Source of the DNA: Mesotaenium endlicherianum
Taxonomy: Eukaryota > Streptophyta > Zygnematophyceae > Zygnematales > Mesotaeniaceae
NCBI GenBank assembly: GCA_009602735.1
Contig: WELA01006381.1
Span: forward strand, 239,231 to 303,230
Reading direction: 5' to 3'
Length of the DNA: 64,000 bases
In this document: piece after piece, positions 47,152-60,106 of the stretch
Position numbering within the stretch: the stretch's first letter is position 1
Layout: the number at the start of each line of letters is the position of its first letter
Position numbers and translations under genes: made by a program
The notes under the pieces: model-generated
Seen by the model: the letters and a program-made list of their open reading frames with translations, nothing else
Told to the model about the DNA's origin: nothing
The model's database searches: none

Positions 47152-47480
47152 GCGACCTTGCAGCTGTCTCGGTCATCAAGGAGAATATGGAGTTCAAGGA
47201 AAAGCTTCAAAGAGGATGTGAGGAGGACCCAGAGTTTGCTGATGGTAGAGCTGCTGAGTCCAACTCAAGTATGCAGAAGGAGGACGGCATATGGTATTAT
47301 GGTGACTCCAAGAGAGTGGTGATACCTGACATCAAGGAGCTACGAGACTTACTACTTGCGGAGCATCATGATTGCTTATGTGCTGGACACTTTGGAAGCG
47401 AGAAGACGGCAAGCGTGCTGAAGCGGAAGTACTATTGGAGAAATATGGACAAGGACATCGAGGAGTGGATCAGGAGTTGC

Positions 47481-49725
<2,245 letters not shown>

Positions 49726-49730
49726 GCGTC

Positions 49731-50006
49731 AGCCAAACTTACGTGAAGGTTCGAGTTCATTCTAACGGGCCAGATCGCTCGACGCTGTCGGTCAATCCGA
49801 CGGTCGCGCTCACCCCGAATTAAGGACAGTCGTCAACCGACCTCAAAACTAATTAAACTTCGGAAATCCATGACTCTCTCAATACTTGACCAAATTCGAT
49901 AAACTTTATATCAAAATGACCACAAAAATGCACTCTACACGATTATGTAATCAAAACATACTTTCATGAAACTCAAAAATGCACTTTATAAACCTATGAC
50001 CTTACA
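49731..50006 (-). repeat. element IV 3' LTR, inner piece
   Basis: 276 bp from AGCCAAACTTACG to CCTTACA. Completes the LTR begun at 42766-43233. A pyrimidine run on the plus strand just inside (CCCCCTCCTC) is the polypurine tract of the minus-strand element. Confidence 0.9.
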
Positions 50007-50009
50007 TCA

Positions 50010-51760
50010 TCCCCCTCCTCAAGATGCGACGTCCTCGACGCATTCTGCAGATAACGTCTCAACTTACTCTTACGATGAGTCAAGTTGGTCTCTGGCTCCC
50101 AAGTGTTGTCGTCCGCATGGTAGCCTTTCCACTTGACCAAATACTCTTGGACAAATCGTTGACCTCGCTTGACTCGTCAATCGCCGACAATCGCCTCCAC
50201 TTCATACTCCAGTACATCATCGATCTCGACCGGTGGTGGCGGTGTAGGTAGTCGTCCTGGATGTCCTTCATTCGGGTCAACGTATGGCCGCAGACAACTG
50301 ACATGAAGCATATCATGGATACGCCAGCCTGAAAGAAAATCCAACTTGTAGGCCACTAGATTCACCTGCTTGAGCACTACAAAGGTACCTGTAAACCGTG
50401 CCCGCAGTTTCCTCTTGCCTGTGAAAGAGAGGTTCTCTGTGGACAAGAGTACTTTGTCGCCCACATGGAATGTCACTTCCCTCCTGTGCTTGTTAGCATG
50501 CTTGACCTGCTCTTCCTGTGCCTTCCGAATACACGTCTTCGCCATATGCCAAGTGTTGGCCATCTGCTCCATAAAAGCTTGTGTAATAGGAACCTGAGTC
50601 TCCTTGGCCTTCTCCAACAAGATGTTCCCTGGATGATATACTTCTCGCCCATAAACCATAGCGAATGGTGACTGCTTGGTAGATCCCTGCATGCTGTTGT
50701 TGTAGGCAAACTCCAATCCTGGCAGCTTCTTGTCCCACTCTGAAGGGTCCTCCATAGTGAAACTCCTGAGCACCTCTTGCAGAGTTCAGTTGAGCCTCTC
50801 ACTCTGCCCGTCTGTCTGAGGGTGATAGGAAGTGCTCATACTCAGCTTGGTCCCCATCAAAGTAAACAATGACCGCCAAAAGTTGCTAGTAAACCTTGGA
50901 TCCCGATCTGAAACAATCACCTTCGGCAACCCATGTAGCCTGAAAATATGATCAAAGAATAGTCGTGCCACATCCGCTGCCGTAAGAGTCTCCGTCATAG
51001 GAATGAAGTGAGGCATCTTGCTGAGTCTTTCAGACACAACCCATACTGCATCGTGCCCGTGACCACTGACTGGTAACGATGTGATGAAGTCCATAGCAAT
51101 CTGCTACCAAGGATACTTTGGAATAGGCAGGGACTGCAATGTACCTTCCTTCTTTTGATTTGGTGTCTTGTTCCGCTGGCACGCATCGCAACTCCTGATC
51201 CACTCCTCGATGTCCTTGTCCATATTTCTCCAATAGTACTCCCGCTTCAGCACGCTTGCCGTCTTCTCGCTTCCAAAGTGTCCAGCATATAAGCAATCAT
51301 GATGCTCCGCAAGTAGTAAGTCTCGTAGCTCCTTGATGTCAGGTTTCACCACTCTCTTGGAGTCACCATAATACCATATGCCGTCCTCCTTCTGCATACT
51401 TGAGTTGGACTCAGCAGCTCTACCATCAGCAAACTCTGGGTCCTCCTCATATCCTCTTTGAAGCTTTTCCTTGAACTCCATATTCTCCTTGATGACTGAG
51501 ACAGCTGCAAGGTCGCACCTCCTGGATAAAGCGTCTGCAGGGTTGATCTTCCCAGGTAAGTACTCAATCTTGTGGTCGAACTGTTGCAAAAACTCCATCA
51601 CCTTGCCAGTCTTGGTGTCAATGTTGGTTGTGTCATGAACTTCTCCAAGCTCTTGTGGTCGGTCTTGATGAACACCTTCCGGCCGTCCACATAACATCGC
51701 CAAATCCTCAAAGCCTGGATAATAGCCAACATCTCTCGCTCGTGTGCTGCATAATTCTGC
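50010..51760 (-). pseudogene. pol: element IV RNase H end, integrase and chromodomain
   Basis: Homologous to 46900-49175 but without the solo LTR. The zinc finger is whole (HHDCLYAGHFGSEKT...[12 protein letters not shown]). Core segments lie in three frames separated by stops near 51104, 50786 and 50176: [37 protein letters not shown] module and chromodomain follow. Stops exclude a functional protein. Confidence 0.85.
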
Positions 51761-53161
51761 TCAGCAGGATTTAACTTTTCTGCTCTCATATGCCACAGGC
51801 TGCAATCCTTTGCCCTGGTCTTGGAAAAGAATGGCTCCCACTGCGAAATTTGATGCGTCCGTGATGATGGTGAAAGGAAGCTCTGGACTTGCAATTGCCA
51901 ACACAGGTGCCTGTGTCAACAGCTCCTTAATCTTCTCAAATGCTTGCTGCTCCTTGTCACCCCATAGCCACTTCTCCTGCTTCTTCAACATGTCCGTGAG
52001 CGGTGCACACACCTTGGCAAATCCTTCAATGAAACGTCGATAATAATTCGCCATGCCGAGGAAACTCCTGAGTTGATGAATATCAGCAGGTACCGGCCAA
52101 TCTCTGACTGCTTGCACCTTCTTTTGCTCCACCTTGACTCCTTCAGCTCCCACTATGTGTCCAAGAAACTCGACCTCCTTGAGACAGAAGTCGCACTTGC
52201 TCATCTTCCCATACAGCTTTTGATCTCTCAAGACCTCCAACACCTTCCTCAGATGCCCCACATGCTCTTCCAAGGTCTTCAAATAGATCAGGATGTCGTC
52301 CAAAAATACCACCACAAACTGGTCGAAGTAGGGTCTGAAGATACTATTCATGAGTCCCATGAATGTAGCAGGTGTATTAGTCAATCCAAAAGGCATGACT
52401 GTGAACTCGAATAAACCATAACGAGTCCTGAAAGCAGTCTTTTGAATGTCTCCTTCCGCAATTCGTACCTGGTGATAGCCACTCCTCAAATCGATCTTCG
52501 AGAAATACTTCGCCCCGACAAGCCTGTCAATCAACTCGTCCACTCGTGGAAGTGGGTACCTGTTTTTGATGGTGCCCTTGTTGAGAGCCCGGTAGTCGAC
52601 ACACATCCTCATAGTTCCATCCTTCTTCTTCACAATTAAGACTGGCGCTGCAAATGGAGACTCGCTCGGTCGGATGAATCCCTTCTCCAATAACTCTGTC
52701 AGCTGCTTCTTCAACTCATCCAACTCTGCAAACGATTGTCGATAGGCGGGTCTCACTGGTGGCTTGCTCCCTGGTTCCAACTCGATCTTGTGCTCCATAG
52801 CTCTCTGTGGAGGTAATCCTGTAGGTAGCTCCTCAGGAAATACGTTCTTGAACTCCTCCAACAGCGCCTTAATTTGGGCAGGCATCTCAGCAGGCTTCTT
52901 CTCTTGAGCAGTTGGGCTCTGCTCCTTCTGAGCAAGGGGATCAGACACCACTACTTGCTCCTCCGGCGATGTACATTCGCCCAGGCTGTNTCCCAGGCTG
53001 TTAGGATTTACGCTTGCTCCATCTGATGACCTGGCCAGGGCCACCGAAACAAGGTGCATCTCCTTCACCTGATTCGCCCTGCATAGCTTCTTAACTTGTA
53101 GGCTCGACAGAAGACAGTTACTTGTGGTCGTATCTACCTCCACCTGTTTCGCTGTCTCCAT
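51761..53161 (-). pseudogene. pol: element IV reverse transcriptase and RNase H (466 codons open)
   Basis: Better preserved than its element III relative: [63 protein letters not shown] and [17 protein letters not shown]. The single N at 52990 lies in the lead-in and sits in a CCCAGGCTGT duplication. A frameshift near 51765 cuts RNase H. Confidence 0.87.
52990..52990. other. single-N assembly join
   Basis: CCCAGGCTGT-N-TCCCAGGCTGT: a 10-bp duplication flanks the N. Confidence 0.7.
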
Positions 53162-53700
53162 TCAACCATCACGCCCTTGGACCTTCACTTGTCCTGTGCT
53201 CCAGTGCACTTGAGGGTTGGCTTTTCTTAGCCATGGTCGGCCCAATATCACCTCATGGTGACCTAACTCTGCCTGCTCCATAACTTCAGTACTCCGGTGC
53301 CCCGCTACTTCCACGTGAATAGCTTCCGTACGTGCACCACACTTGAGTTTTTGCTCATTCGCCAAAATTGCCTCCTTAGGCTCATAATGCTTCTGCACAG
53401 GAATTCGCCTCTGTTTCACCAGCTTCTTGTGCACGAAGTTTGCACTTGCGCGACTGTCGACCATACACTTCGCCTTGTTGCCGTCGACTACTCTTTCCAC
53501 GATGATAGGCTTGTCAACATCTCGTCCTTCGCTTCTCGGCAGGCTCCTGGGGATAACCTCTTTGTGAGTTCTCGTCTTCACGCCAGTAGACACCCCAGAA
53601 CGACTTACTGGCGTCCTCCTTTTTCCTGCTGTTGAGGTTGCTTTGCTTTCACATAACAGTCTCGAGCCAAATGTCCAAGCTTGCCGCAATTATAGCAAGG
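53162..53700 (-). pseudogene. pol: element IV retropepsin-like protease
   Basis: Frame with VDSRASANFVHKKLVKQ, where Arg replaces the Gly of the D-S-G-A active site, then EAILANEQKLKCGA and VILGRPWLRKANP. Mutated relative to a working aspartic protease. Confidence 0.75.
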
Positions 53701-54635
53701 TCCTCTCGGCTTGAAGTTCTGCTGCCTGTGCTGGTACTGCACAGTCCCAACTCCATGGGTACTGGACCTTGAACACTCGTGCTTGGCGCTTGAGATCCAA
53801 AGTGTCGATATCCCCCAAAGTTGTGGCTGCCCCACTGCCTCTGACTATACTCCACAGCGTCGACCCTTGTTGCCAATGCCATCATTTCTCCAAGACTGGT
53901 AGGGTCCTTGAGCGCCACTTCCTTGGCCACAGTTGGCTTGAGTCCCCTCTTGAACTTGTCCATCATCTCCGACTCGTGCATGGATGGACATTGAAGCACC
54001 AGCTCGTTGAAGCGCGATACATACTCTTGAACGCTTCCTCGTTGACGAAGGCGCACCAATAGATCTCAAGCGGTAGCCTCCTGTGCGATAGGTTGAAATT
54101 GCCTCTTCAAGCCTTCAAAGAGCTGATCAACAGTAGCAGGAACTCCAGACAGCTGCTCTTCTTGTTCATACCAAGCTCCGGCACTCTTCTGCAGCAAAGT
54201 TATGACAAAGGCGACTTGCCTGTCGGGCGTGAGCGCAGAGTACTCCATATATTTCTTCACTCCAAAAATCCATTGACGAACAGGCGGCGATCCACGCTCT
54301 CCGTTATAAACTTCAGGCTTAGGCGCACGCACTCCCGATGCGGGTGGAATAACTGGTTGCACCACTGGGTTAACATGAATCGGTGGCACAACAGGTGCAG
54401 GTGCCGAACTCGTCGAAGCGGCGTTCCTCATAACAACTCGCACCATTCTCTCCACCTCCGCGCGCATATTTTGTTGAAACTGGGTGTAGACTTCTCCTCC
54501 AATTGCATTTGCCATTTGCCTTAGCATCGCCTGCATCTCTTGTTGCTCTCTGGTCATCGTTGGTGCTGCCTGCTGCCTCGCGCGCTCAACATGCTCGACA
54601 TGTTCGCCTCCTCCAGTTGCCGACTGCGATTCCAT
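53649..54635 (-). pseudogene. gag: element IV Gag
   Basis: Starts MESQSATGGGEHVEHVE at 54635. It is open to a TGA at 54066-54068, where element III has an Arg codon. The domain continues to about 53700 with a frameshift before the knuckle (CYNCGKLGHLARDC is found in the neighbouring frame). Otherwise nearly identical to element III Gag. Confidence 0.85.
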
Positions 54636-54654
54636 AATATAATATGGAAACTAG

Positions 54655-54672
54655 CCCAGCTCCGATACCAAA
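54655..54672 (-). promoter_or_regulatory. element IV primer binding site (initiator tRNA-Met type)
   Basis: Coding strand TGGTATCGGAGCTGGGCT next to the 5' LTR, identical to the site of element III. Confidence 0.8.
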
Positions 54673-55416
54673 TGAAAGGGGCGAAGTGCCCTAGTGGAAG
54701 CATAGTGACTCACGAGGAACAAAGCTAGTTGCAATCATACTCAAGAGTGCAGCGGCATATTACTAAGAAAGCTTAGGAAAATTACTTGACATTTTGAGTG
54801 GCAAGAAACTGCTCACAAATGATGTAGGATGAAAGGCCTTGTCATTACAAACCCGTAGAAATTTACAGAAGTGAAAATTGATAAGAAACAAAGAAGTTAT
54901 GCCTATTTATAATTTTCTGCCTAAGTGCTCCTCTCTAGGAGGAAGCTACGGATTTTCCTGAGTGTTTGTCAAATCGTCCCTTCCGGAATATTCGTGAGTG
55001 AGCTTGATCAGTCTAATATGACGTGTCGGGCCGAATTGACGTCCACATACATGCATCGACATTACTAGAATATTCTATCTTAGACGCGCTAGGCTAAACC
55101 GAAACTTCTAGGTAAATCGACCTAGTCGGCACTCCGCGTCAGCCGAACTTACGTGAAGGTTCGAGTTCATTCTAACGGGCCAGATCGCTCGACGCTGTCG
55201 GTCAATCCGACGGTCGCGCTCACCGCAAATTAAGGACAGTCGTCAACCGACCTCAAAACTAATTAAACTTCGGAAATCCATAACTCTTTCAATACTTGAC
55301 CAAATTTGATGAACTTTATATCAAAATGACCACAAAAATGCACTCTACACGGCTATGTAATCAAAACATACTTTTATAAAACTCAAAAATGCACTTTATA
55401 AACCTATGACCTTACA
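54673..55416 (-). repeat. element IV 5' LTR
   Basis: 744 bp, coding-strand orientation TGTAAGG...CCTTTCA. It is close to the reassembled left LTR and to the element III 5' LTR. Confidence 0.9.
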
Positions 55417-56418
55417 TCGTGTCCACACTGTTCAAAACAATTTGAGAGTATGTCAGACCTGGACAATGACATCATAAAGACGACGCGGGACAAGCCACAG
55501 AAGGAGAGTATTAAGGCCAGACTGGACTATCAACTCCAGCACCAAGGGCAAAGGCATAAAGCCACCATTGTTTTAAATATCGCCCAATGATTGTGTTGTG
55601 TGCATATTGCACTTAAACTTGAGAATCTTAGCTACACTGTTTGAGAGAACTTTGCATGCATTCTTACCAGCAGGGCAGGACAAGGAGGATGACTTCTACA
55701 AGCTCTTGAAAGAAATGGTGAAGACATCAATACCTGAGGAGGCTGTGAAGGCCTTGAAGAAAGGCTAGAAGAGAAACAGGGCAGCCAAGCCAGGCTTCAT
55801 TGGACGGGAGTGCCACCGCCTCCTCGAGCACTGTGTAGAGCTGGCAAAGTGTGTCTTCTGTAACCTGCCTGATGATGCAGAACACTACAAGCCGTGTTAG
55901 AAGCATGAGATGCTTACGGAGTGTGCTTGGCTGCCCTTATGAAGCCAATATCTGCACTAGACACGGGCGACGAGAGAGAAGCTAAAGCTTCTCTTGTGGA
56001 GGTCCTTGCTGAAGACTTTGAGGACAAGTTTGTTGTAGCTTGCGTAGCAAACCATATTACTGAGTACATGCACATATTGAAGTGCCACATAGGGGATATG
56101 ATCAGGAGACATGGGGACCTAGATCAATTCCGTGAGGAGGGTATAGAGGCATTGCATCAATGGAGGAAATCAGGCAAGACCAACAAGAGAAAGGTGATGG
56201 TGGACGCTACAGGACGAGTGTATTACAAAGGTAGAATAGGCCAGACAACACATCAAGAGAGTGGGAAGAGAGCTATATCTACCATCATAGAGCTACCATT
56301 GAGTAGAAATGAAAGACAAAAGAGGAAGAAGGTGGTGTTTAAGCGACGACAGCTGGCACCAGTTGTGACAAGATCTGATCCAGCAGACATAGAAGAAGCA
56401 ACTGGAGAAGTAAAGTAG
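55417..56418 (+). pseudogene. transposase-like gene of the large DNA transposon, 3' part
   Basis: Continues the frame cut at 42765 with CPHCSKQFESMSDLDND, the second half of the zinc-binding segment. A TGA and further stops follow, then CVLHLNLRI-like residues, FIGRECHRLLEHCVEL and CNLPDDAEHYKP. A clean 165-codon frame (55921-56418) carries VACVANHITEYMHILKCHIG, IRRHGDLDQFREEGIEALHQ and a basic tail. The HITEYMH..GD..RRHG..FREEG.E arrangement recalls the C-terminal catalytic-Glu region of RAG1/hAT-type transposases. This is a visual comparison only and the gene is broken in any case. Confidence 0.45.
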
Positions 56419-56698
56419 CTAGAATGCATGCTTAGTATAGGAAGAAAACATTAAATGAAATGTACAATATCTATATATGCAGCTCACCTGATTAGCTGGA
56501 GTCTTTCTCCAGTTGGCAGCTACCTCGCGCGCTCTTTTTTAAGCTCTTTTGATGACAAGTGCTTGCCTTCTCTTACCCAAGCTTGCATTGCTTGAGCATG
56601 CTCCTTCTCTTCTTGCGCAATCAACCTGTCTTCCTCTTTTCTATGTTGAAGCACTTGCCTCACTCATCTGCAACCTTAGCTCTTGCCTCTCTCATAAC

Positions 56699-57598
56699 TT
56701 ATATAGCAGCTTGTTTAGCTAGTTTAGAGGTAGTAGGAGGTTGAGGTGCAAAAGTAGCATGAGAATCTACTTTTTTTTCAGCAGGTGTGCGCGAATCCTG
56801 TGATCTTTGCATTCTCAACTCACGAGCTGCTAAATCAGTAACTTCTTGCAACTCACAGGCTCTCTTGTAGTTCTCCCTCTCTCTCTCAATCTTCTCTTGT
56901 TCCTTCTGTAGCAGGTTAGCTTTTGCAATTTGTGCTGCCTCTATCATGGCATCCTTAACTTCAAGCCCATGTGCTTGCATCCTAAGAGGGTAATCTGCAA
57001 GTTTATAGTGTATATGAGTGCTAGTATCAATATGATGATGTGCCTTCCAAACAAGTCTGTCATAACACTGGTCAGGAGCCATCACAACATGCCCCCCCTT
57101 GTTTAAGATTGAAAATGAAAACTTTAAAGTGAAAGTTTTCTCTCCAGACTTGTTCATCCTCCATTCCATAAAGAAAGGGGGGACAATAGCTACCACCTCT
57201 CCTGGTCTTGGAAGCAATTTGGCAGCCCCATAGCCCAAATCAGCATTCACGGATTGAAAGCAAAGAAGAGCATCTAAATCCTCTATAGTCCAACACACTC
57301 TTCAAATACTTCGAGACACCATGGGCTCGATTTTGGTAATGTAGTGGGACACATCTTAGCCCACACGTGCAAAAAGAGTCTCAAATAAGTTCTTAGGCAA
57401 GTTCACATCACTAATGCGAACACTTGCTTGAGAAGTAGAGTCTATCCTCTTATGGACACGTCTTCTATAGTTAACAAGCCAGCCCATAGGGTCTACTTCT
57501 ACAGGCCGCATGAAAGACTTGTTGCACTTCTGACAGTAGGAAAGTCCCACACCTCTTGCTGCACCACAGTTGCTGCAGTAGTTAGGAAATGACGCCAT
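56699..57598 (-). pseudogene. zinc-ribbon and coiled-coil protein, two in-frame stops
   Basis: A single frame of 300 codons with stops at 57356-57358 and near 57305. Starts MASFPNYCSNCGAARG; Cys8, 11, 22 and 25 form a C-x2-C-x10-C-x2-C zinc ribbon. A middle region of unknown fold (LLPRPGEVVAIVPPFFMEWR; GHVVMAPDQCYDRLVWK) leads to a long charged helix (LLQKEQEKIERERENYKRA) and a Pro/Lys-rich end. It is convergent with the transposase-like gene and lies in the same DNA transposon, so it may be an accessory protein of that element. I do not recognise the family. Confidence 0.45.
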
Positions 57599-58198
57599 GC
57601 TATAGAGGGCTGTCTTCTCGGCCTGGATCTAACCGTCCTAGCCCCACCCCCAAAAAGAATAAAGTTAAGAGGTGAATTAGTAGTACTATAATACTAAAAG
57701 TGTACTACTATTGCTCTCCACCCCAATCTTAGGTAAGTAAAAACTTATTGTTAGAGTAAAAAAGAATCCTCAAATCTGCCCCCAACCCTAAAGTCTGCCC
57801 CCAATCTGCCCCCAAGGCAAAAGTTAAGTAGATGTGATTTTCCCCCCCTTCTTATGGTGCTTATGTTGATACTCACACTTGACTGTGTTTCCTAGGCTGC
57901 TCGTACCCCTCCTCACAAAACCATCTCTAAATATCTATAAACGGATTTGTCCAAAAAATTTTGGGGCAAATATGATTCAAAGCCATTTTTGGTTCTTTCA
58001 AAGCAAAAAACAAGCATGATAATTTACTGTGCTGGAAGTTGATGGGGCGGAAGTGTAGCAAAAAGAGCCATAGTTTAACCTATAGCAGGCTCTACAATTG
58101 TGAATCTGCCACTTTGATTTAGTCGTAGATGACTCGTATCTTCGTCTCAAATCTTATTTTTTGTGGTGAGGTGTTCGCCCTTAAGTGCTTAACAACTT
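57599..58198. other. AT-rich transposon-internal sequence
   Basis: Nothing recognisable beyond the presumed promoter side of the zinc-ribbon pseudogene. Direct repeats of CTGCCCCCAA occur near 57780-57810. Confidence 0.4.
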
Positions 58199-58624
58199 CT
58201 ACTTAGGACTTGTAAGAGCTAACAGCGTGCATAGAGAATCCAAAGAAGAAAGAGTGAGCTGCTGTAACGCGTTCTTAACTTCCACAAATTTGTCGCGAGC
58301 GGATACGATCGGTGTCAAAATGGTACCCCCAGCGCCAAATATAAGTGTCCGTAATTTCAATTGTGCATAGTGCATGTGACCTTCTGCCCCTCCAGCACCA
58401 CGAGCTACACTACTTGAGGCGCTTGCTGCAAAAAACCTCGCTCCCGTTGAAAATACACCCTGGTAAAGTTGCCCTTCACCATCTGCATGTAACAATGACA
58501 ACACCCTCTTTCTGCCAGAACCAAGACCAGAGCTGACTTGGCCACAGACCCAACAGTGGGGACCAAGAAGTACTGCCGAGTCCATTGAGCCCATGAAGTG
58601 CTCCCATGCGGGCGTCGAGCTCAA
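58199..58624 (-). CDS. hypothetical ORF, 141 codons
   Basis: Open minus-strand frame starting MSSTPAWEHFMGSMDS with an Ala/Ser/Arg-rich central part (ARFFAASASSSVARGAGG) and hydrophobic patches (LRTLIFGAGGTILTPIV). No domain recognised. It could be an exon of a captured host gene or a chance frame; GC content is higher than in the surrounding sequence. Confidence 0.2.
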   Translation of the reverse strand: MSSTPAWEHFMGSMDSAVLLGPHCWVCGQVSSGLGSGRKRVLSLLHADGEGQLYQGVFSTGARFFAASASSSVARGAGGAEGHMHYAQLKLRTLIFGAGGTILTPIVSARDKFVEVKNALQQLTLSSLDSLCTLLALTSPK

Positions 58625-59164
58625 GCTGGGGCTGCACTTAGAGGAGGAACTAAGACCAAGAAGCAGCTATCTAAGCTCATGCATAGTTGTGCATGTGCTG
58701 GCTGCTGCAAGCTAAGTGCCTAGCAGGCAAAGGAACTAAACTAATCGGCGGTGCCCACTTCTGCAACACTTAAGGCTTAGAGATTAATACACCTCCACCC
58801 CACCCAAACCCCCACCTCTCGTGCCTCGACCCCCACACAAATCCCAATTAGACCCATCACTTGCACGGACAACACCAACATAGCAGTCTTACATATGCCA
58901 GCAAAGAAGGCGGGCGACATGTCGTGATATTTGCATCAGAGAGCTGTATCAATTTCTTGTCTTGGAGTACGTCGTAAAAGTAGGGAGTGTCGAGTTTTGC
59001 TTATGCAATAGATATGCCTTCGAGATTGTCATTTGGTTTGAGATGGAGGGTAATGTATTTGAGCACAGAGAGTCGGGAATCGCGGAAGCTACAGCTTTAA
59101 GGGTAGGCCTTCTTTCTCACGACTGCTTCTTGTTTGTAGCAATTTATGTATCCGTCATGAAGAG
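58625..59164. other. transposon-internal sequence, no gene seen
   Basis: C-rich stretch near 58790-58860, otherwise unremarkable. Confidence 0.35.
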
Positions 59165-59990
59165 TGTAACGATCCGCCGTGTGGCTGGATGCGGCGCGTG
59201 CGACACGTCGCGTGGAGCTATAGAAGTGTCGGTTTGAATTGTATAAGTACAATTGGCGCGCGATCAAAGTACCTTTTCGTTCGTATCGCTACATTGGTAT
59301 CGGAGCGCATACATACGCAACCGTGTTCAGGAGACGAAGGTTCGAATCCTGCGGGGTGCGAAACTCATTGATGGTACGACCGTAAGGCGATCTTTGGATT
59401 GTGCGAAGAAAGGACACTATCCCGAAACAATGGCTCTCACGGGTGCCGGAGCATGAGTGCCCGGGACGTGCACACTTGTAGGTGGGAGGAGTGTAACGAT
59501 CCGTCGCATGGCCGGATGCGGCGCGTGCGACACGTTGCGTGGAGCGATAGAAGTGTCATTTTGATTTGTATAAGTACAATTGGCGCGCGATCAAAGTACC
59601 TCGAGTTACCTTTTTGTTCGTATCCCTACAATGGTATCGGAGCGCAAACATACGCAACCGTGTCCAGGAGACCAGGGTTCAAATTTGACCGAGCACAAAG
59701 GACCGTGCTAACGGGTGCAAGACTGGTCGATAGTACGACCGTATGGCGATCTTCGGATCGTACGAAGAAAAGGCACTATCCCGAAACAATGTCCCTTGCG
59801 TCGCCGCGGCCTGAGTGCCCGGGACGTGCACACTTGTAGGTGGGAGGAGTGTAACGATCCGCCACACGGTCGATTGCGATAGGGCGCCGATTGCGACAGA
59901 ATGCAATCGGAGGTGTCGGTTTGAATTGTATAAGAACAATTGGCGCGCGATCGTAGTACCTCGACTTACCTTTTCGTTCGTATCGTTACA
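59165..59990 (+). mobile_element. tandem TRIM-like miniature LTR element (LTR-internal-LTR-internal-LTR)
   Basis: Three short LTRs, 59165-59293, 59492-59630 and 59850-59990 (129-141 bp), all TGTAACGATCC...CTACA/TTACA. The two internal segments of about 200-220 bp begin with a TGGTATCGGAGCGC primer site (59295 and 59632) and end in a purine tract (AGGTGGGAGGAG) next to the following LTR. No coding potential. Outer flanks (AAGAG and GTCGC) do not match, so no target duplication is seen. The first internal segment carries a perfect pol III B-box-like GGTTCGAATCC (59339-59349). Size and layout fit a TRIM with shared LTRs. Confidence 0.82.
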
Positions 59991-60082
59991 GTCGCGCACA
60001 TGTGGGTAGAAAATTTGTACGCTTTGTACGACGAACTGACTTAGTACGCTTAATTAAGCGTGCAAGGGTCGGCCAGTACGGT

Positions 60083-60098
60083 GTACGGCGTAACCCTG
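60083..60098 (-). repeat. terminal inverted repeat, right end of the DNA transposon
   Basis: GTACGGCGTAACCCTG, the exact reverse complement of the left end. GTACGC-type motifs lie inward to about 60010. Confidence 0.88.
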
Positions 60099-60106
60099 TA
60101 TTTTAC
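60099..60106. repeat. 8-bp target-site duplication, right (TATTTTAC)
   Basis: Exact match to 28685-28692, directly after the inverted repeat that ends at 60098. Confidence 0.9.

Larger units (their letters stand above)
45047..47480 (+). pseudogene. pol: element III protease, reverse transcriptase, RNase H and integrase N terminus
   Basis: Retropepsin remnant VNSGASANFVHKKLV has Asn where the catalytic Asp of D-S-G-A is expected; ILGRPWLRKANP follows. RT (45663-46649) has [53 protein letters not shown] and the FLDDILIYL catalytic box. Frameshifts near 46595 and 46875 break the thumb and RNase H ([16 protein letters not shown]). Ns at 45667, 46995 and 47151 each sit in a short direct duplication. 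The integrase zinc finger HH half (EHHDCLCAGHFGSEKT) ends at the solo LTR after ..WIRSC. Confidence 0.85.
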
